A DNA stretch of 64,000 nucleotides, taken from contig NZ_LT629765.1 in NCBI RefSeq assembly GCF_900105305.1, forward strand, positions 620,001 through 684,000. The letters are read 5' to 3'. A program made the position numbers and the translations under genes. Positions within the stretch are counted from its first letter, which is position 1, and every line of letters begins with the position of its first letter. Positions 10,501 to 19,049 of this stretch are shown in pieces. This stretch comes from Corynebacterium timonense (GTDB lineage Bacteria; Actinomycetota; Actinomycetes; Mycobacteriales; Mycobacteriaceae). Below the pieces are notes generated by a model. That model saw only the letters and a program-made list of their open reading frames with translations. It ran no database searches and had not been told where the DNA came from.

Positions 10501-11053
10501 GCTTGACGACGTCCTCCGCGCGCGCCGGGACCTCACCGGCGTGATTGAGGACATCGACGCTCAGATTCTCCAGCTGTTCACCGACGCCTGGCGTGACGTG
10601 GAGGCCGAGTTCCCCGCGGTGTTCCACACCCTCTTCCCGGGCGGCGAGGCCCGCCTCGTGCTCACCGAGCCCGACGACATGCTCGCCACGGGCATTGAGA
10701 TCGAGGCGCGCCCGCCCGGCAAGCGGGTCAAGCGCCTGTCGCTACTGTCGGGCGGGGAAAAGTCGCTCACGGCGCTGGCCTTTCTCGTGGCCATTTTCCG
10801 CGCCCGCCCCAGCCCTTTCTACGTGCTCGACGAGGTCGAGGCCGCGCTTGACGACGTCAACCTCCGCCGCCTCATCGCCCTGCTCGAAGAGCTACGCCGC
10901 GACTCCCAGCTTCTGGTGATTACGCACCAGAAGCCGACGATGGACGTGGCCAACGTGCTGTACGGCGTGACCATGCGCGGCGACGGCGTCACGCGGGTCA
11001 TCTCTCAGCGCATGAGTCCCGCTGGCGCGGCACCCGACAGTGCGGGGAAGTAG
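7595..11053 (+). CDS. smc: Chromosome partition protein SMC
   Basis: 1152 residues from ATG 7595 (HLKSLTLKGFKSF). The Walker A motif GPNGSGKS spans residues 31-38. Two long coiled coils flank a hinge at about 510-650, and the ABC signature LSGGEKSLTALAF with Walker B YVLDEVEAALDD ends the protein. It forms the condensin-like complex that organises and segregates the chromosome. TAAAAT at 7582-7587 sits seven bases before the ATG, again fitting a leaderless mRNA; the open frame further upstream to 7523 lacks similarity and a start signal. Confidence 0.97.
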   Translation: MHLKSLTLKGFKSFASATTMKFEPGICAVVGPNGSGKSNVVDALAWVMGEQGAKNLRGGKMEDVIFAGAGGRKPLGRAEVTLTFDNSDQHLPIDYTEVAITRRMFRDGASEYEINGAKARLMDIQELLSDSGIGREMHIIVGQGKLSEILESRPEERRAFIEEAAGVLKHRRRKEKAQRKLAGMQGNLDRLQDLTEELGAQLTPLARQAEAATRAATVQATLRDARLALAGDQVVALRALCEDATRAADALQEQVRAVTAALEEATAAQDSVEEQLGAVQPQAEEAQQVWFELSTLLERAGATVRVAAERASNAGADTAYHGQDPEDLLARAAHADEQYAAAVEEAEEAAERLETAREEVEALQETFDDAEREHMAQVRAIADRREGVVRLLAQEESQQRAVAAAEEEAARLGEALAETRDRALTARREEAEVSGTLSGIEAERAPLEEERRRAAAESEDAETRLEELRAAQRERERAVFTLESRISTLREQAPKTAATEVLGNGFGPLADALTARDGTSVALAAALGAHAEALVGAGDVVGRLADAERTVVVDPAGGASWRLDTDQRVDWLLDHVDIAPEVTGAVTRLLVDVALAATPADARRLVAADPRLRAVTREGVLVGEGWVAAGSGSASTVELSAEIGRAAEELAAARAALEELGGTLEGASLAADEARVAAAGATSALREHDANLEAWRRDHRRLTAQVEANEAEYARARERAHQAESRLVGLREELAQTRDRVARVEDAGSPQEPSTAARDAAAEALNQAKAIQMEATLGLRSAQQAADAVAGRGDALRRQADNERQAKARHDAAVAARRAQAELAGVVASRARDVVARAESALERAARERDALTAEVASLRARGQQARAEVTSTRQQLERLTDRAHAADIARSQAQVRIDEAEAKITESLGIAIPDLLAGYAPAPDFDREAETQRLAEAEKDLRSLGKVNPLALEEYKALEERYSFLSTQLDDVLRARRDLTGVIEDIDAQILQLFTDAWRDVEAEFPAVFHTLFPGGEARLVLTEPDDMLATGIEIEARPPGKRVKRLSLLSGGEKSLTALAFLVAIFRARPSPFYVLDEVEAALDDVNLRRLIALLEELRRDSQLLVITHQKPTMDVANVLYGVTMRGDGVTRVISQRMSPAGAAPDSAGK

Positions 11054-11080
11054 CCACGGGGCGCGGGCATTGCTGGCACT

Positions 11081-12742
11081 ATGGACGCCATGGATACAAC
11101 GACCATAGTGTGGATCATCATTGCGGTCGTGGCGATTGTCCTGCTCATCGCGGGACTGGTCGTCGCGGGTAACCGCCGGAAGAAGACGAAGACCGTCTCC
11201 TTTGACAAGGTGGAAGAGCCCAAGGAGCTGACCCAGCAGGAGAAGTCCGGCAACTACCAGGCCAAGGGCGGGTTTAATTTTGCTCAGGCCGATGCGCAGC
11301 CCGACCTGGTGCGCCGCGATGGCAGCTCCGCCAGCGGTTCGACCGCGGCCGCTGCGGGAGGCGCCGCCGCGGCGAGCCACAGTGACCCGGAGCCCCCGGC
11401 TCCCGACGCCCCAGTCGTCGAGGCCGCCGCGCCACCCACCCCGCCCGAGGCCGACCCCGAGACCGACCCGGTCAGCCAGCCCGAGCAGCAGGTGGAGATG
11501 ACCCACGACACCGTGGATTTTGTCGAGTCGACGGACCCTGAAGCAACTGAGCCTGAAGCCGCTCAACCCGAAGCGCCGGCAGCGCCGGCGGCGGAGCCAG
11601 CGGACGAACCCGCTGAGGAGTCCGGAGAGCCGAATGAGCCGGGGGAGACGCTTGAGCAGCTCGTCGATAAGCAGCGCGACGTCGAAAAGGAAGCCGAGGA
11701 AGCGGCAGCGGCCGCGGCCGTGACCGCCGAGGTCGCTGAGGAAGCGCGACAGGACGGCGCGGTGGCGTCCGAGGACGCCATCATCACAGATCACGAGCCG
11801 AGCGATGAGCTCGACGAGATCGCCCCGGCGGCGGGGCGCATCGGCAAGCTCCGCGGGAGGCTGTCGCGCTCGCAGAACGCGATCGGGCAGGGGCTGCTCG
11901 GCATCCTCACCGCCGGTGACCTCGACGAGGACGCCTGGGAGGAGATCGAGGACACGCTCATCATGGCGGACCTTGGCGCGAACCTGACCATGAAGGTCAC
12001 CGACAGCTTGCGCTCGAAGATCGCCGAGCGGGGCGTGTCCAGCGAGGCCGAAGCCCGCGCCATGCTGCGCGAAACGCTCATTGAGGCGGCGCGGCCCGAG
12101 ATGGATCGCTCGCTCAAGGCTATGCCTAACGACGGCAAACCCGCCGTCATCGTCATCGTGGGCGTCAACGGCACCGGGAAGACGACCACGACCGGTAAGC
12201 TTGCGCGCGTGCTCGTGTCCCTCGGCCACTCCGTCGTTCTCGGCGCGGCCGACACCTTCCGCGCGGCGGCCGCGGACCAGCTGGAGACCTGGGGCCGCCG
12301 CGTCGGCGCGACCACGGTGCGCGGCAAGGAGGGCGCCGATCCGGCATCCGTCGCCTACGACGCCGTCGCCACGGGCGTGGACCAGGGCGCCGACGTGGTT
12401 CTCGTGGACACCGCGGGCCGCCTGCACACCTCCACTGGTCTGATGGACCAGCTGGGCAAGGTCAAGCGCGTGGTGGAGAAGAAGACTCGCGTTGACGAGG
12501 TGCTTCTCGTGCTCGACGCCACGGTCGGCCAAAACGGCATCACACAGGCGCGCGTCTTCCGCGACGTCGTGGATATCACCGGTGTCGTCCTCACGAAGCT
12601 TGACGGCACCGCGAAGGGTGGCATCGTCTTCCAGGTGCAGGAGGAACTCGGTGTTCCCGTCAAGCTCGTCGGCCTCGGCGAGGGGGCGGACGACCTCGCC
12701 CCGTTCGAGGTGGAGAGCTTCGTCGACGCCCTTTTGGGGTAG
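11081..12742 (+). CDS. ftsY: Signal recognition particle receptor FtsY
   Basis: 553 residues from 11081; the second ATG at 11090 is equally possible and better placed for the upstream promoter-like CACTAT. An N-terminal membrane segment (about residues 8-28), then a Glu/Pro/Ala-rich acidic A region to about 245, then the NG GTPase with GVNGTGKTTTTGKLA, VDTAGRLHTS and LTKLDGTAKGG. It docks SRP-ribosome complexes at the membrane and pairs with Ffh, encoded at 14940. A strong GC hairpin follows the stop. Confidence 0.96.
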   Translation: MDAMDTTTIVWIIIAVVAIVLLIAGLVVAGNRRKKTKTVSFDKVEEPKELTQQEKSGNYQAKGGFNFAQADAQPDLVRRDGSSASGSTAAAAGGAAAASHSDPEPPAPDAPVVEAAAPPTPPEADPETDPVSQPEQQVEMTHDTVDFVESTDPEATEPEAAQPEAPAAPAAEPADEPAEESGEPNEPGETLEQLVDKQRDVEKEAEEAAAAAAVTAEVAEEARQDGAVASEDAIITDHEPSDELDEIAPAAGRIGKLRGRLSRSQNAIGQGLLGILTAGDLDEDAWEEIEDTLIMADLGANLTMKVTDSLRSKIAERGVSSEAEARAMLRETLIEAARPEMDRSLKAMPNDGKPAVIVIVGVNGTGKTTTTGKLARVLVSLGHSVVLGAADTFRAAAADQLETWGRRVGATTVRGKEGADPASVAYDAVATGVDQGADVVLVDTAGRLHTSTGLMDQLGKVKRVVEKKTRVDEVLLVLDATVGQNGITQARVFRDVVDITGVVLTKLDGTAKGGIVFQVQEELGVPVKLVGLGEGADDLAPFEVESFVDALLG

Positions 12743-12764
12743 GGCGCGCAGGCGCGAAACATGC

Positions 12765-12795
12765 GCGGCCCCGCGAGTGCGCGGGGCCGCGTTGT
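12765..12795 (+). terminator. Terminator-like hairpin after ftsY
   Basis: A perfect 10-bp GC stem (GCGGCCCCGC / GCGGGGCCGC, 12765-12774 with 12781-12790) around a 6-base loop, followed by GTTGT. It separates the smc-ftsY unit from amtB. Confidence 0.6.
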
Positions 12796-12862
12796 CGTGG
12801 GTGGGGTCGGGTCAGGACACTGCGCCGACGGCGCGGCAGTACAAGCGGTATGTGAAACGCGT

Positions 12863-12943
12863 CTCAATAGCACGACAGGTATTCCGTGGGGTTTCCCGTC
12901 GCTTTACGATGTGCTTGTCATTTCAATCGAATGACAGGTAGAT
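12863..12943 (+). promoter_or_regulatory. Two AmtR-box-like operators upstream of amtB
   Basis: Two copies of the pattern CAAT-N6-ACAGGTA occur at 12865-12881 and 12924-12940, 59 bases apart, within 95 bases of the amtB start. They resemble the corynebacterial AmtR operator (CTAT-N6-ATAG core) with one mismatch in each half. AmtR is the known TetR-type nitrogen repressor of amt-glnK in this genus. Assignment is by resemblance and position only; no amtR gene is in the window. Confidence 0.5.
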
Positions 12944-12957
12944 ATCGAAAGAGGGTG

Positions 12958-14394
12958 ATGGATGTGACTGCGGAACATGTCGCAGCGGCATCGGGAAACG
13001 CGAGCTGGGTTCTCGTGTCGGCGAGCATGGTATTGCTCATGACTCCGGCGTTGGCGCTGTTCTACGGCGGGATGTCGTCCCGGCGCAGCGTGCTCAACAT
13101 GATGATGATGTCGTTTACCGCGCTGGGGGTTGTCGCGGTGGTCTACGTGCTCTGGGGGTGGTCCATGTCGTACGGCACCCACTCCTTCGGAGGCGTTGTG
13201 GCCAACCCGTTCGAGCACCTCGGGCTGCGCGGCTCCATTACAAACGCGGACGGTAGCTACGTGGAGGGTTCTCACGGTTACGCGGCCGTCATCGACATCT
13301 GCTTCCAGCTCACCTTCGCGGCGATCTCGGTGGCGATCATCTCGGGTGCACTTGCCAGCCGCGTCAAGATCGGCTCGTGGATCATCTTCGCCGCGGCGTG
13401 GTCGACGCTGGTCTACTTCCCGCTGGCCCACATGGTGTGGGGCGGGGGCCTGCTCAGCCACGCCGAGAGGTCCATCGCAGCATGGATGTACGGTACGCAC
13501 GGCGGCGAGGCCCGAATCGCCCCCATCGACTTTGCGGGCGGGACCGTCGTCCACATCTCCGCGGGCGTGGCTGCGCTGGTCCTCGCGCTCGTCGTCGGGC
13601 GCCGCGAGGGATTCCCCGCATCCAACGCGCGGCCGCACAATCTTCCGCTGGTCATGCTGGGAGCCGCGTTGCTGTGGTTCGGCTGGTTCGGCTTCAATGG
13701 CGGTTCCGCCCTCGCAGCCGACGGGCTCGCCGGCCTAGCCTGGCTGAACACCACCGCCGCGGCGGCGGCCGCCATGCTCGGCTGGCTGGGCGTCGAAAAG
13801 TGGCGCGACGGCTACGCTACCTCGCTCGGGGCTTCCTCGGGCATCGTCGCAGGGCTGGTGGCTATCACGCCCGCTGCGGGGGCGTTGACCCCGGCGACCT
13901 CGCTCCTGCTCGGCGCCGTCGGCGGGGTACTCGCTTGCTGCGGGGTCGGGCTGAAATACAGGCTCAATATCGACGACTCGCTCGACGTCGTCGGAGTCCA
14001 CCTCGTCGCAGGCGTGTGGGGGACCATCGGCCTGGCATTCTTCTCCCGCGGCACGGGGTTGTTCACAGGCGGGGGTGCCGACGGGTGGCGCCTGCTTGCG
14101 GTCCAGACGGTGATCGCACTGGCGGCCATGCTGTTCGCCGGTGTGCTGACCTACTTCATCGCGGTGCTTATCAAGCACACGGTCGGCTGGCGCGTGACCC
14201 GCGAGCAGGAGTTCGAAGGTATCGACTACTCCGTCCACCGTGAGACCGGTTACGACGTCGGCGGCTCGGGGATGCGCACCGGGATCGTTTTTCCGGCGGA
14301 GTTAACCCCACCAAGCACAGGCCACCCGTCACACGGCAGGGGGGAGAAACCCCGTGCCGAACAGGCCCGTGCCGACAAGGCTGTGACAGCATGA
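12958..14394 (+). CDS. amtB: Ammonium transporter
   Basis: 478 residues from ATG 12958, chosen because of the GAAAGAGGG ribosome-binding sequence just upstream; earlier in-frame starts overlap the operator-like boxes. Eleven hydrophobic segments, the Amt signature TPALALFYGGM, the FAGGTVVHISAG segment and the pore histidine segment VVGVHLVAGVWG are present. It conducts ammonium/ammonia across the membrane and is normally gated by the PII protein encoded 79 bases downstream. The C-terminal tail after the last helix is long, polar and rich in Arg/Ala/Pro. Confidence 0.95.
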   Translation: MDVTAEHVAAASGNASWVLVSASMVLLMTPALALFYGGMSSRRSVLNMMMMSFTALGVVAVVYVLWGWSMSYGTHSFGGVVANPFEHLGLRGSITNADGSYVEGSHGYAAVIDICFQLTFAAISVAIISGALASRVKIGSWIIFAAAWSTLVYFPLAHMVWGGGLLSHAERSIAAWMYGTHGGEARIAPIDFAGGTVVHISAGVAALVLALVVGRREGFPASNARPHNLPLVMLGAALLWFGWFGFNGGSALAADGLAGLAWLNTTAAAAAAMLGWLGVEKWRDGYATSLGASSGIVAGLVAITPAAGALTPATSLLLGAVGGVLACCGVGLKYRLNIDDSLDVVGVHLVAGVWGTIGLAFFSRGTGLFTGGGADGWRLLAVQTVIALAAMLFAGVLTYFIAVLIKHTVGWRVTREQEFEGIDYSVHRETGYDVGGSGMRTGIVFPAELTPPSTGHPSHGRGEKPRAEQARADKAVTA

Positions 14395-14473
14395 GCCGGC
14401 TCGTTGTGACACCCGGAGAACGCACGACGCGGCGTTGTCGGTCGAACACCGTACAGAAAGAAAGGAGCGGGCG

Positions 14474-14812
14474 ATGAAACTCATCACCGCAGTGGTCAAG
14501 CCGTTCACTGTCAGCGACATCCGCGAGGCCCTCGCTGCGATCGGGGTACACGGGATCACCGTGACGGATGCCCAGGGGGCGGGGCGCCAGATCGCCGCAG
14601 TGGAGTACTACCGCGGCGCAAAATTCTCCTCGGCGTTCGTCGCCAAAGCAAAGGTCGAGGTCCTCGTCGCTGACCGTGACGTCGAAAAGGCGCTCGAGGC
14701 CGTTGTCGAAGCGGCCTACACCGGAGAGGTCGGCGACGGAAAAGTGTGGGTCAGCGAGGTCAGCAGAGTCATCCGGGTGCGCACCGGGGAGACGGGTGAG
14801 GACGCGATCTGA
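14474..14812 (+). CDS. glnK: PII nitrogen regulatory protein with Phe at the modification site
   Basis: 112 residues from ATG 14474 behind a good AAAGGAGCG site. The PII fold is complete: KLITAVVKPFT at the start, QGAGRQ at the base of the T-loop, VEAAYTGEVGDGKVWV and RVRTGETGEDA at the end. In the T-loop YYRGAKFSSAFV residue 51, normally the Tyr that is uridylylated or adenylylated by GlnD, is Phe (codon TTC, 14624-14626). glnD, which follows glnK in C. glutamicum and M. tuberculosis, is absent here: ffh starts 127 bases later. The protein probably still binds effectors and AmtB but cannot be modified at residue 51. Confidence 0.95.
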   Translation: MKLITAVVKPFTVSDIREALAAIGVHGITVTDAQGAGRQIAAVEYYRGAKFSSAFVAKAKVEVLVADRDVEKALEAVVEAAYTGEVGDGKVWVSEVSRVIRVRTGETGEDAI

Positions 14813-14939
14813 CGGGGCGATCTGAGCGCGCTGCGTCGGGCGCGGATGTGTCTGTCTGTCCACCCACGCGCTAGGCTGTAGCGAGTTCAATAAACGCTTG
14901 TTGATCAACCTAGCAACGCAGCAAAGGGGAGTGCCCACC

Positions 14940-16484
14940 GTGTTCGAGTCTCTGTCCGACCGCCTACAAACAGCCTTGGGGGGCCTGCGCGGCAAGGGCA
15001 AGCTCACCGAAGCGGACATCAACGCCACGGCCCGCGAGATCCGCCTCGCGCTGCTCGAGGCCGACGTTTCCCTGCCGGTAGTGCGAGCCTTTATCAAGCG
15101 CGTCAAGGAGCGTGCACTCGGCGCCGACGTCTCCGCCGCGCTGAACCCGGCGCAGCAGGTGATCAAGATCGTCGACGAGGAACTCACCGCCATCCTTGGC
15201 GGCGAAACCCGCCGCCTCACACTGGCGAAGAACCCGCCGACTGTCATCATGCTCGCCGGCCTCCAGGGTGCGGGTAAGACCACGCTCGCCGGAAAGCTGG
15301 CGAACCACCTCTCCAAGCAGGGCCACACGCCGTTGCTCGTGGCCTGCGACCTGCAGCGCCCGGGCGCTGTGCAACAGCTCCAGATCGTGGGCGAGCGCGC
15401 CAAGGTCACCACCTTCGCCCCGGACCCCGGCACGTCGACCGACTCGTACGGGCACGAGATGGGCACCTCGCACGGCGACCCGGTGGACGTCGCGAAGCGA
15501 GGCGTCGAGTACGCACGCCAGAATAAACACGACGTGGTCATCATCGATACCGCCGGCCGTCTCGGCATTGACGAAACCCTGATGACGCAGGCGCGCAACA
15601 TTCGCGACGCCGTGGACCCCGACGAGGTCCTGTTCGTCATCGACGCCATGATCGGCCAGGACGCCGTCACCACCGCCCAAGCCTTCGCCGAGGGCGTGGA
15701 TTTTACGGGCGTCGCGCTGACGAAGCTCGACGGCGACGCGCGCGGCGGCGCCGCCCTGTCCATTCGTGAGGTGACCGGCACGCCAATCCTGTTCGCCTCC
15801 ACCGGCGAGAAGCTCGACGACTTCGACGTCTTCCACCCCGAGCGCATGTCCAGCCGCATCCTCGGCATGGGCGACCTGCTGACCCTTATCGAGCAGGCAG
15901 AGACCGTCTTTGACGAGCAGGAAGCCGAGAAAGCCGCCCAGCGCCTCGGCTCTGGTGAGCTGACCCTCGAGGACTTCCTCAACCATTTGCTGATGATCCG
16001 GCGTATGGGCCCAATCGGCAACCTGCTCAAGATGATGCCCGGCGGCAACGCCATGAACGAGATGGCCGACATGGTCGACGAAAAGCAGCTCGACCGCATC
16101 CAGGCGATCATCCGCGGCATGACCCCCGCCGAGCGCGACGACCCGAAGATCTTGAACGCCTCGCGCCGCAAGCGCATCGCCAACGGCTCGGGAGTCACCG
16201 TCTCCGAGGTGAACCAGCTGGTGGAGCGCTTCTTCGCGGCGAAGAAGATGATGGGGCAAATGGCCAGCCAGTTCGGTATGCCGGGGATGCCCGGTGTGGG
16301 AGGCGGGCGTTCCGCAACGAAAAAGAAGCCCAAGGGGCGCAAGACAAAGAGCGGCAAGCGCAAGCCGCCGAAGCGCCGCGGCGGCATGCCGGGCGGGATG
16401 CCGGGCATGCCCGGCATGCCCGACCCCAGCGAGCTGAAGAAGCTCCAAGGACAGATGCCCCCGGGATGGAGGGCATCGACCTGA
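14940..16484 (+). CDS. ffh: Signal recognition particle protein Ffh, C-terminus frameshifted
   Basis: 514 residues as read, from GTG 14940. NG domain with GLQGAGKTTLAGKLA (about residue 106), DTAGRLG and TKLDGDARGG; M domain with RRKRIANGSGVTVSEVNQLVERFF, then a basic linker and Met/Gly/Pro repeats (GGMPGGMPGMPGMP). It binds signal peptides and SRP RNA and partners FtsY. The read frame ends GQMPPGWRAST at 16484, but the adjacent frame continues MEGIDLNNLDFDQAMKNLG to a TAG at 16537, which is the usual Ffh tail. One extra C in the five-C run at 16458-16462 would restore it. The essential domains are unaffected. Confidence 0.93.
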   Translation: MFESLSDRLQTALGGLRGKGKLTEADINATAREIRLALLEADVSLPVVRAFIKRVKERALGADVSAALNPAQQVIKIVDEELTAILGGETRRLTLAKNPPTVIMLAGLQGAGKTTLAGKLANHLSKQGHTPLLVACDLQRPGAVQQLQIVGERAKVTTFAPDPGTSTDSYGHEMGTSHGDPVDVAKRGVEYARQNKHDVVIIDTAGRLGIDETLMTQARNIRDAVDPDEVLFVIDAMIGQDAVTTAQAFAEGVDFTGVALTKLDGDARGGAALSIREVTGTPILFASTGEKLDDFDVFHPERMSSRILGMGDLLTLIEQAETVFDEQEAEKAAQRLGSGELTLEDFLNHLLMIRRMGPIGNLLKMMPGGNAMNEMADMVDEKQLDRIQAIIRGMTPAERDDPKILNASRRKRIANGSGVTVSEVNQLVERFFAAKKMMGQMASQFGMPGMPGVGGGRSATKKKPKGRKTKSGKRKPPKRRGGMPGGMPGMPGMPDPSELKKLQGQMPPGWRAST

Positions 16485-16543
16485 ATAACCTGGACTTCGA
16501 CCAGGCGATGAAGAACCTCGGCAAGAAGCGGAAGTAGCCCGCT

Positions 16544-18682
16544 CTACTGCGCCGAGGCGCCCTCCTCGTCGTAGTTCACCCCGAGCTCGTCGAAGACGGG
16601 CTCGATGGCCATCCACAAAAGCGGCGCCAGAGACAAGGCGTAGGCGTTAGAGATGTGGTTTTGGTCCCGGTAGACGGTGACGTTGCCGATTGCCGGCAGG
16701 CACAGGTCCTCGGGGCAGTACCAGTGAGAGGTGTCCACGCTCCACTGGTTGTCGGCGCCGTCGAGGTGCTCCGCGGCGGGGTCGACGTCCTCGTAGGCCG
16801 CCTCCCGCGGCATCGAGCACTCCTCAATGCTGCCGCCGCTGGCCAGGCACAGGTTCGGGTCCAGCCGCTCGCCGCTGGGATCGAACATCCAGGGGTTGTC
16901 ACGCAGCCCCAGGAACGGGATGCCTGCATCGGCCAAGATGCCCCACACTTCGAGGTAGCTGTCGGGCACGTGGTCGACGCTCATCTCCGCGCCGCCGGCG
17001 CTACCCTCCGGGCGTGTCGACGTCGAAATGACGAGGTCCGGCTGCATGTCGACGATCTCGGCCATGACGTTTTGGGACCATTCCGTGCACTCGTCGGAGA
17101 CCACCGCGTCGTCGTAGTCGACCACGATGGGGCACTCCTGCCGGATGAAGGGGACGAACTTGAAGCCATACTCCTTGCCCAAGACATCGAGGGGGATGCC
17201 GAGGGGTTCGACGTGCGAGCCGCCGGCGAGGACGATCGTCGTCTCCGCGTCCTCGTCGCCGTAGACGCAATCGGAGTGCGGCATGGCGTCGGGGGCGTCC
17301 CCGATGAACAGCATGCACCCGTCATTCGCGATGGGCGGGAAAATGCTGGAGACAATGCTCGGGTCCGGCATCGGTGGGGCCTCCGGCGCCTCCGCGCCGA
17401 GGAACACCAGGGCGCCTGGGTAGCGGATGACGTCGAGGGGCTCGTCAGCGTTGTCAATCTGGCTCGCCCAATAGGGCTGGACCGCGAGAACGCCCGCGCT
17501 GAGAGCGGCAACGACAACGCCACCGGTGGCGCGCGTCGCCCCGGGGCGTGTGCGCAGCGCCGCCCACCCGGTGCGGAGGCGGTTCTCGTCCGCCTTCGGG
17601 CGTTTGGCGTGCTGGCGCAGCGGCTTCTCCACCAGCTGGTGCGTCATGTGAGCAAGGCCCAGGGACACCGCGATGACAATGAGACCGATCCACCACGGCG
17701 GGGTGTCGTTGCCGCTGAACACGGTCAGGATGATCAGCAGCGGCCAGTGCCACAGGTACAGTGCGTAGGCGGTTTCGCCGAGCCACCGAGCGGGGCGCGA
17801 GGAGAGGACGGACGAAACCGGGTTCGAGCTGTCGCTCAGGATCACCAGGGCTGCGCCCGCCAGCGGAAGCAGTGCCAGCGGGCCCGGGAACGCGAGAGCG
17901 TCCGCGATGACCACGCCGGTGATCGCGATAGCTACGACGCCAAGACCAGCCGTGAACCCCGAGACGCGGTGCGGAATCCGCACACTCGGGGGCAGCAGTG
18001 CGAGCAACCCGCCCAGGGTGAGCTCCCAGGCGCGGGAGAAGGTGGAGTAGTAGTTGTCGCCAGTACCGAAGAAACCGTGGCGTGATGCCCACGCGAACGA
18101 GGCGACCGTAATGACCGACAGCACCGCGACCGCGAGCCAGCGGGTCGCCTCCCGGCTGAGCACGCGGCGCGAACACAGCGCGGCGAGCAGGACGCCGAAG
18201 AGGATGGCGGCCAGGTAGAACTGGCCTTGCACGCTCATCGACCACAGGTGCTGCAGCGGCGAGGTGTCTTGGCTGGCGGCGGCGTAGTCCGCTTCCTGCC
18301 ACGCGAGCTCCCAGTTTTGGTAGTAGAGCAGCGAGGCGGTGAACTGTCGGGCCAGCTCGACGTCCATGAGCCCCGGGGTGAGCGTCAGCACGAGTACCGC
18401 CGTCACCGCGATGACCAGCGCCAAGGCGGGAAGGAGACGGCGGATGGTGCGCCAGATCGGCCACCACGGGTTCAGGTTCGGGTTGGGTCGCAGCGCGTAG
18501 CGCAGCTGCGAGCCCAGGAAAAAGTACCCTGATAAGAGAAGGAAGACGTCGACACCGCCGGACACGCGGCCCACAAAGATGTGGAAGAGGACAACGAGGG
18601 CAATAGCGAAGCCTCGCAGACCGTCGAGGTCGTAGCGGTAGTTCGTGGACCGCTTCTGCGGAGTTGATCCACCCATGAACAA
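16544..18682 (-). CDS. Acyltransferase-3 / SGNH membrane O-acyltransferase
   Basis: 712 residues on the minus strand, ATG at 18682 (a second Met at 18676 is possible). The N-terminal ~375 residues carry about ten membrane helices with the acyltransferase-3 signatures YDLDGLRG, SGGVDVFLLLSGYF and LYLWHWPLLI. The C-terminal ~300 residues form an SGNH-hydrolase-like extracytoplasmic domain with VLAGGSHVEPL and the end motif RDQNHISN. Such two-domain proteins O-acetylate cell-envelope sugars or lipids, and corynebacteria use relatives on mycolates and polysaccharides. The substrate is not readable. It is convergent with ffh. Confidence 0.85.
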   Translation of the reverse strand: MFMGGSTPQKRSTNYRYDLDGLRGFAIALVVLFHIFVGRVSGGVDVFLLLSGYFFLGSQLRYALRPNPNLNPWWPIWRTIRRLLPALALVIAVTAVLVLTLTPGLMDVELARQFTASLLYYQNWELAWQEADYAAASQDTSPLQHLWSMSVQGQFYLAAILFGVLLAALCSRRVLSREATRWLAVAVLSVITVASFAWASRHGFFGTGDNYYSTFSRAWELTLGGLLALLPPSVRIPHRVSGFTAGLGVVAIAITGVVIADALAFPGPLALLPLAGAALVILSDSSNPVSSVLSSRPARWLGETAYALYLWHWPLLIILTVFSGNDTPPWWIGLIVIAVSLGLAHMTHQLVEKPLRQHAKRPKADENRLRTGWAALRTRPGATRATGGVVVAALSAGVLAVQPYWASQIDNADEPLDVIRYPGALVFLGAEAPEAPPMPDPSIVSSIFPPIANDGCMLFIGDAPDAMPHSDCVYGDEDAETTIVLAGGSHVEPLGIPLDVLGKEYGFKFVPFIRQECPIVVDYDDAVVSDECTEWSQNVMAEIVDMQPDLVISTSTRPEGSAGGAEMSVDHVPDSYLEVWGILADAGIPFLGLRDNPWMFDPSGERLDPNLCLASGGSIEECSMPREAAYEDVDPAAEHLDGADNQWSVDTSHWYCPEDLCLPAIGNVTVYRDQNHISNAYALSLAPLLWMAIEPVFDELGVNYDEEGASAQ

Positions 18683-19049
18683 TCTCGATTCTGTCTGGTG
18701 TGCAGTGCGTGGAGCATGCGTGGGCGCGTCCCTGCAGCGGGGGCCGCAACAGGCAACCTACTGACCATACCCATGCGGCTCCGACGATAGTTAATCCAGC
18801 GGCGTGCTCACGCGCCGCGGCGCGGCGGCGATTTGGGCAAACACAGAGGTGCCCGGTACTGTGTAGGCGGTTGTAGGGTCGCGCCGCGGAGTCGGCCCAG
18901 CAGCATAAAAATCATACTGCGTCAGCGTCGGACCCGTCCTTGTCTGGTCGGCCGGCCGGTCACGCGCAGGGTAAAGAAGAAGGGTTGAACCGGCCCGTCG
19001 ACAAGCGGCGGGTGTCTGAACTGCCCGGTGACTGAAAGAAGGAACTTTC
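18683..19049. promoter_or_regulatory. Intergenic region between the acyltransferase and rpsP
   Basis: 367 bases holding the divergent promoters of the acyltransferase gene and rpsP. No open frame with coding character was found. A GAAAGAAGGAAC ribosome-binding stretch lies just before the rpsP ATG. A GC inverted stretch around 18801-18830 has no T-run and was not called a terminator. Confidence 0.4.

Noticed and set aside
16455..16470. Programmed -1 frameshift in ffh
   Set aside because: Possible in principle, but there is no clear slippery heptamer with a downstream stimulator; a one-base indel at the C-run is the simpler explanation.
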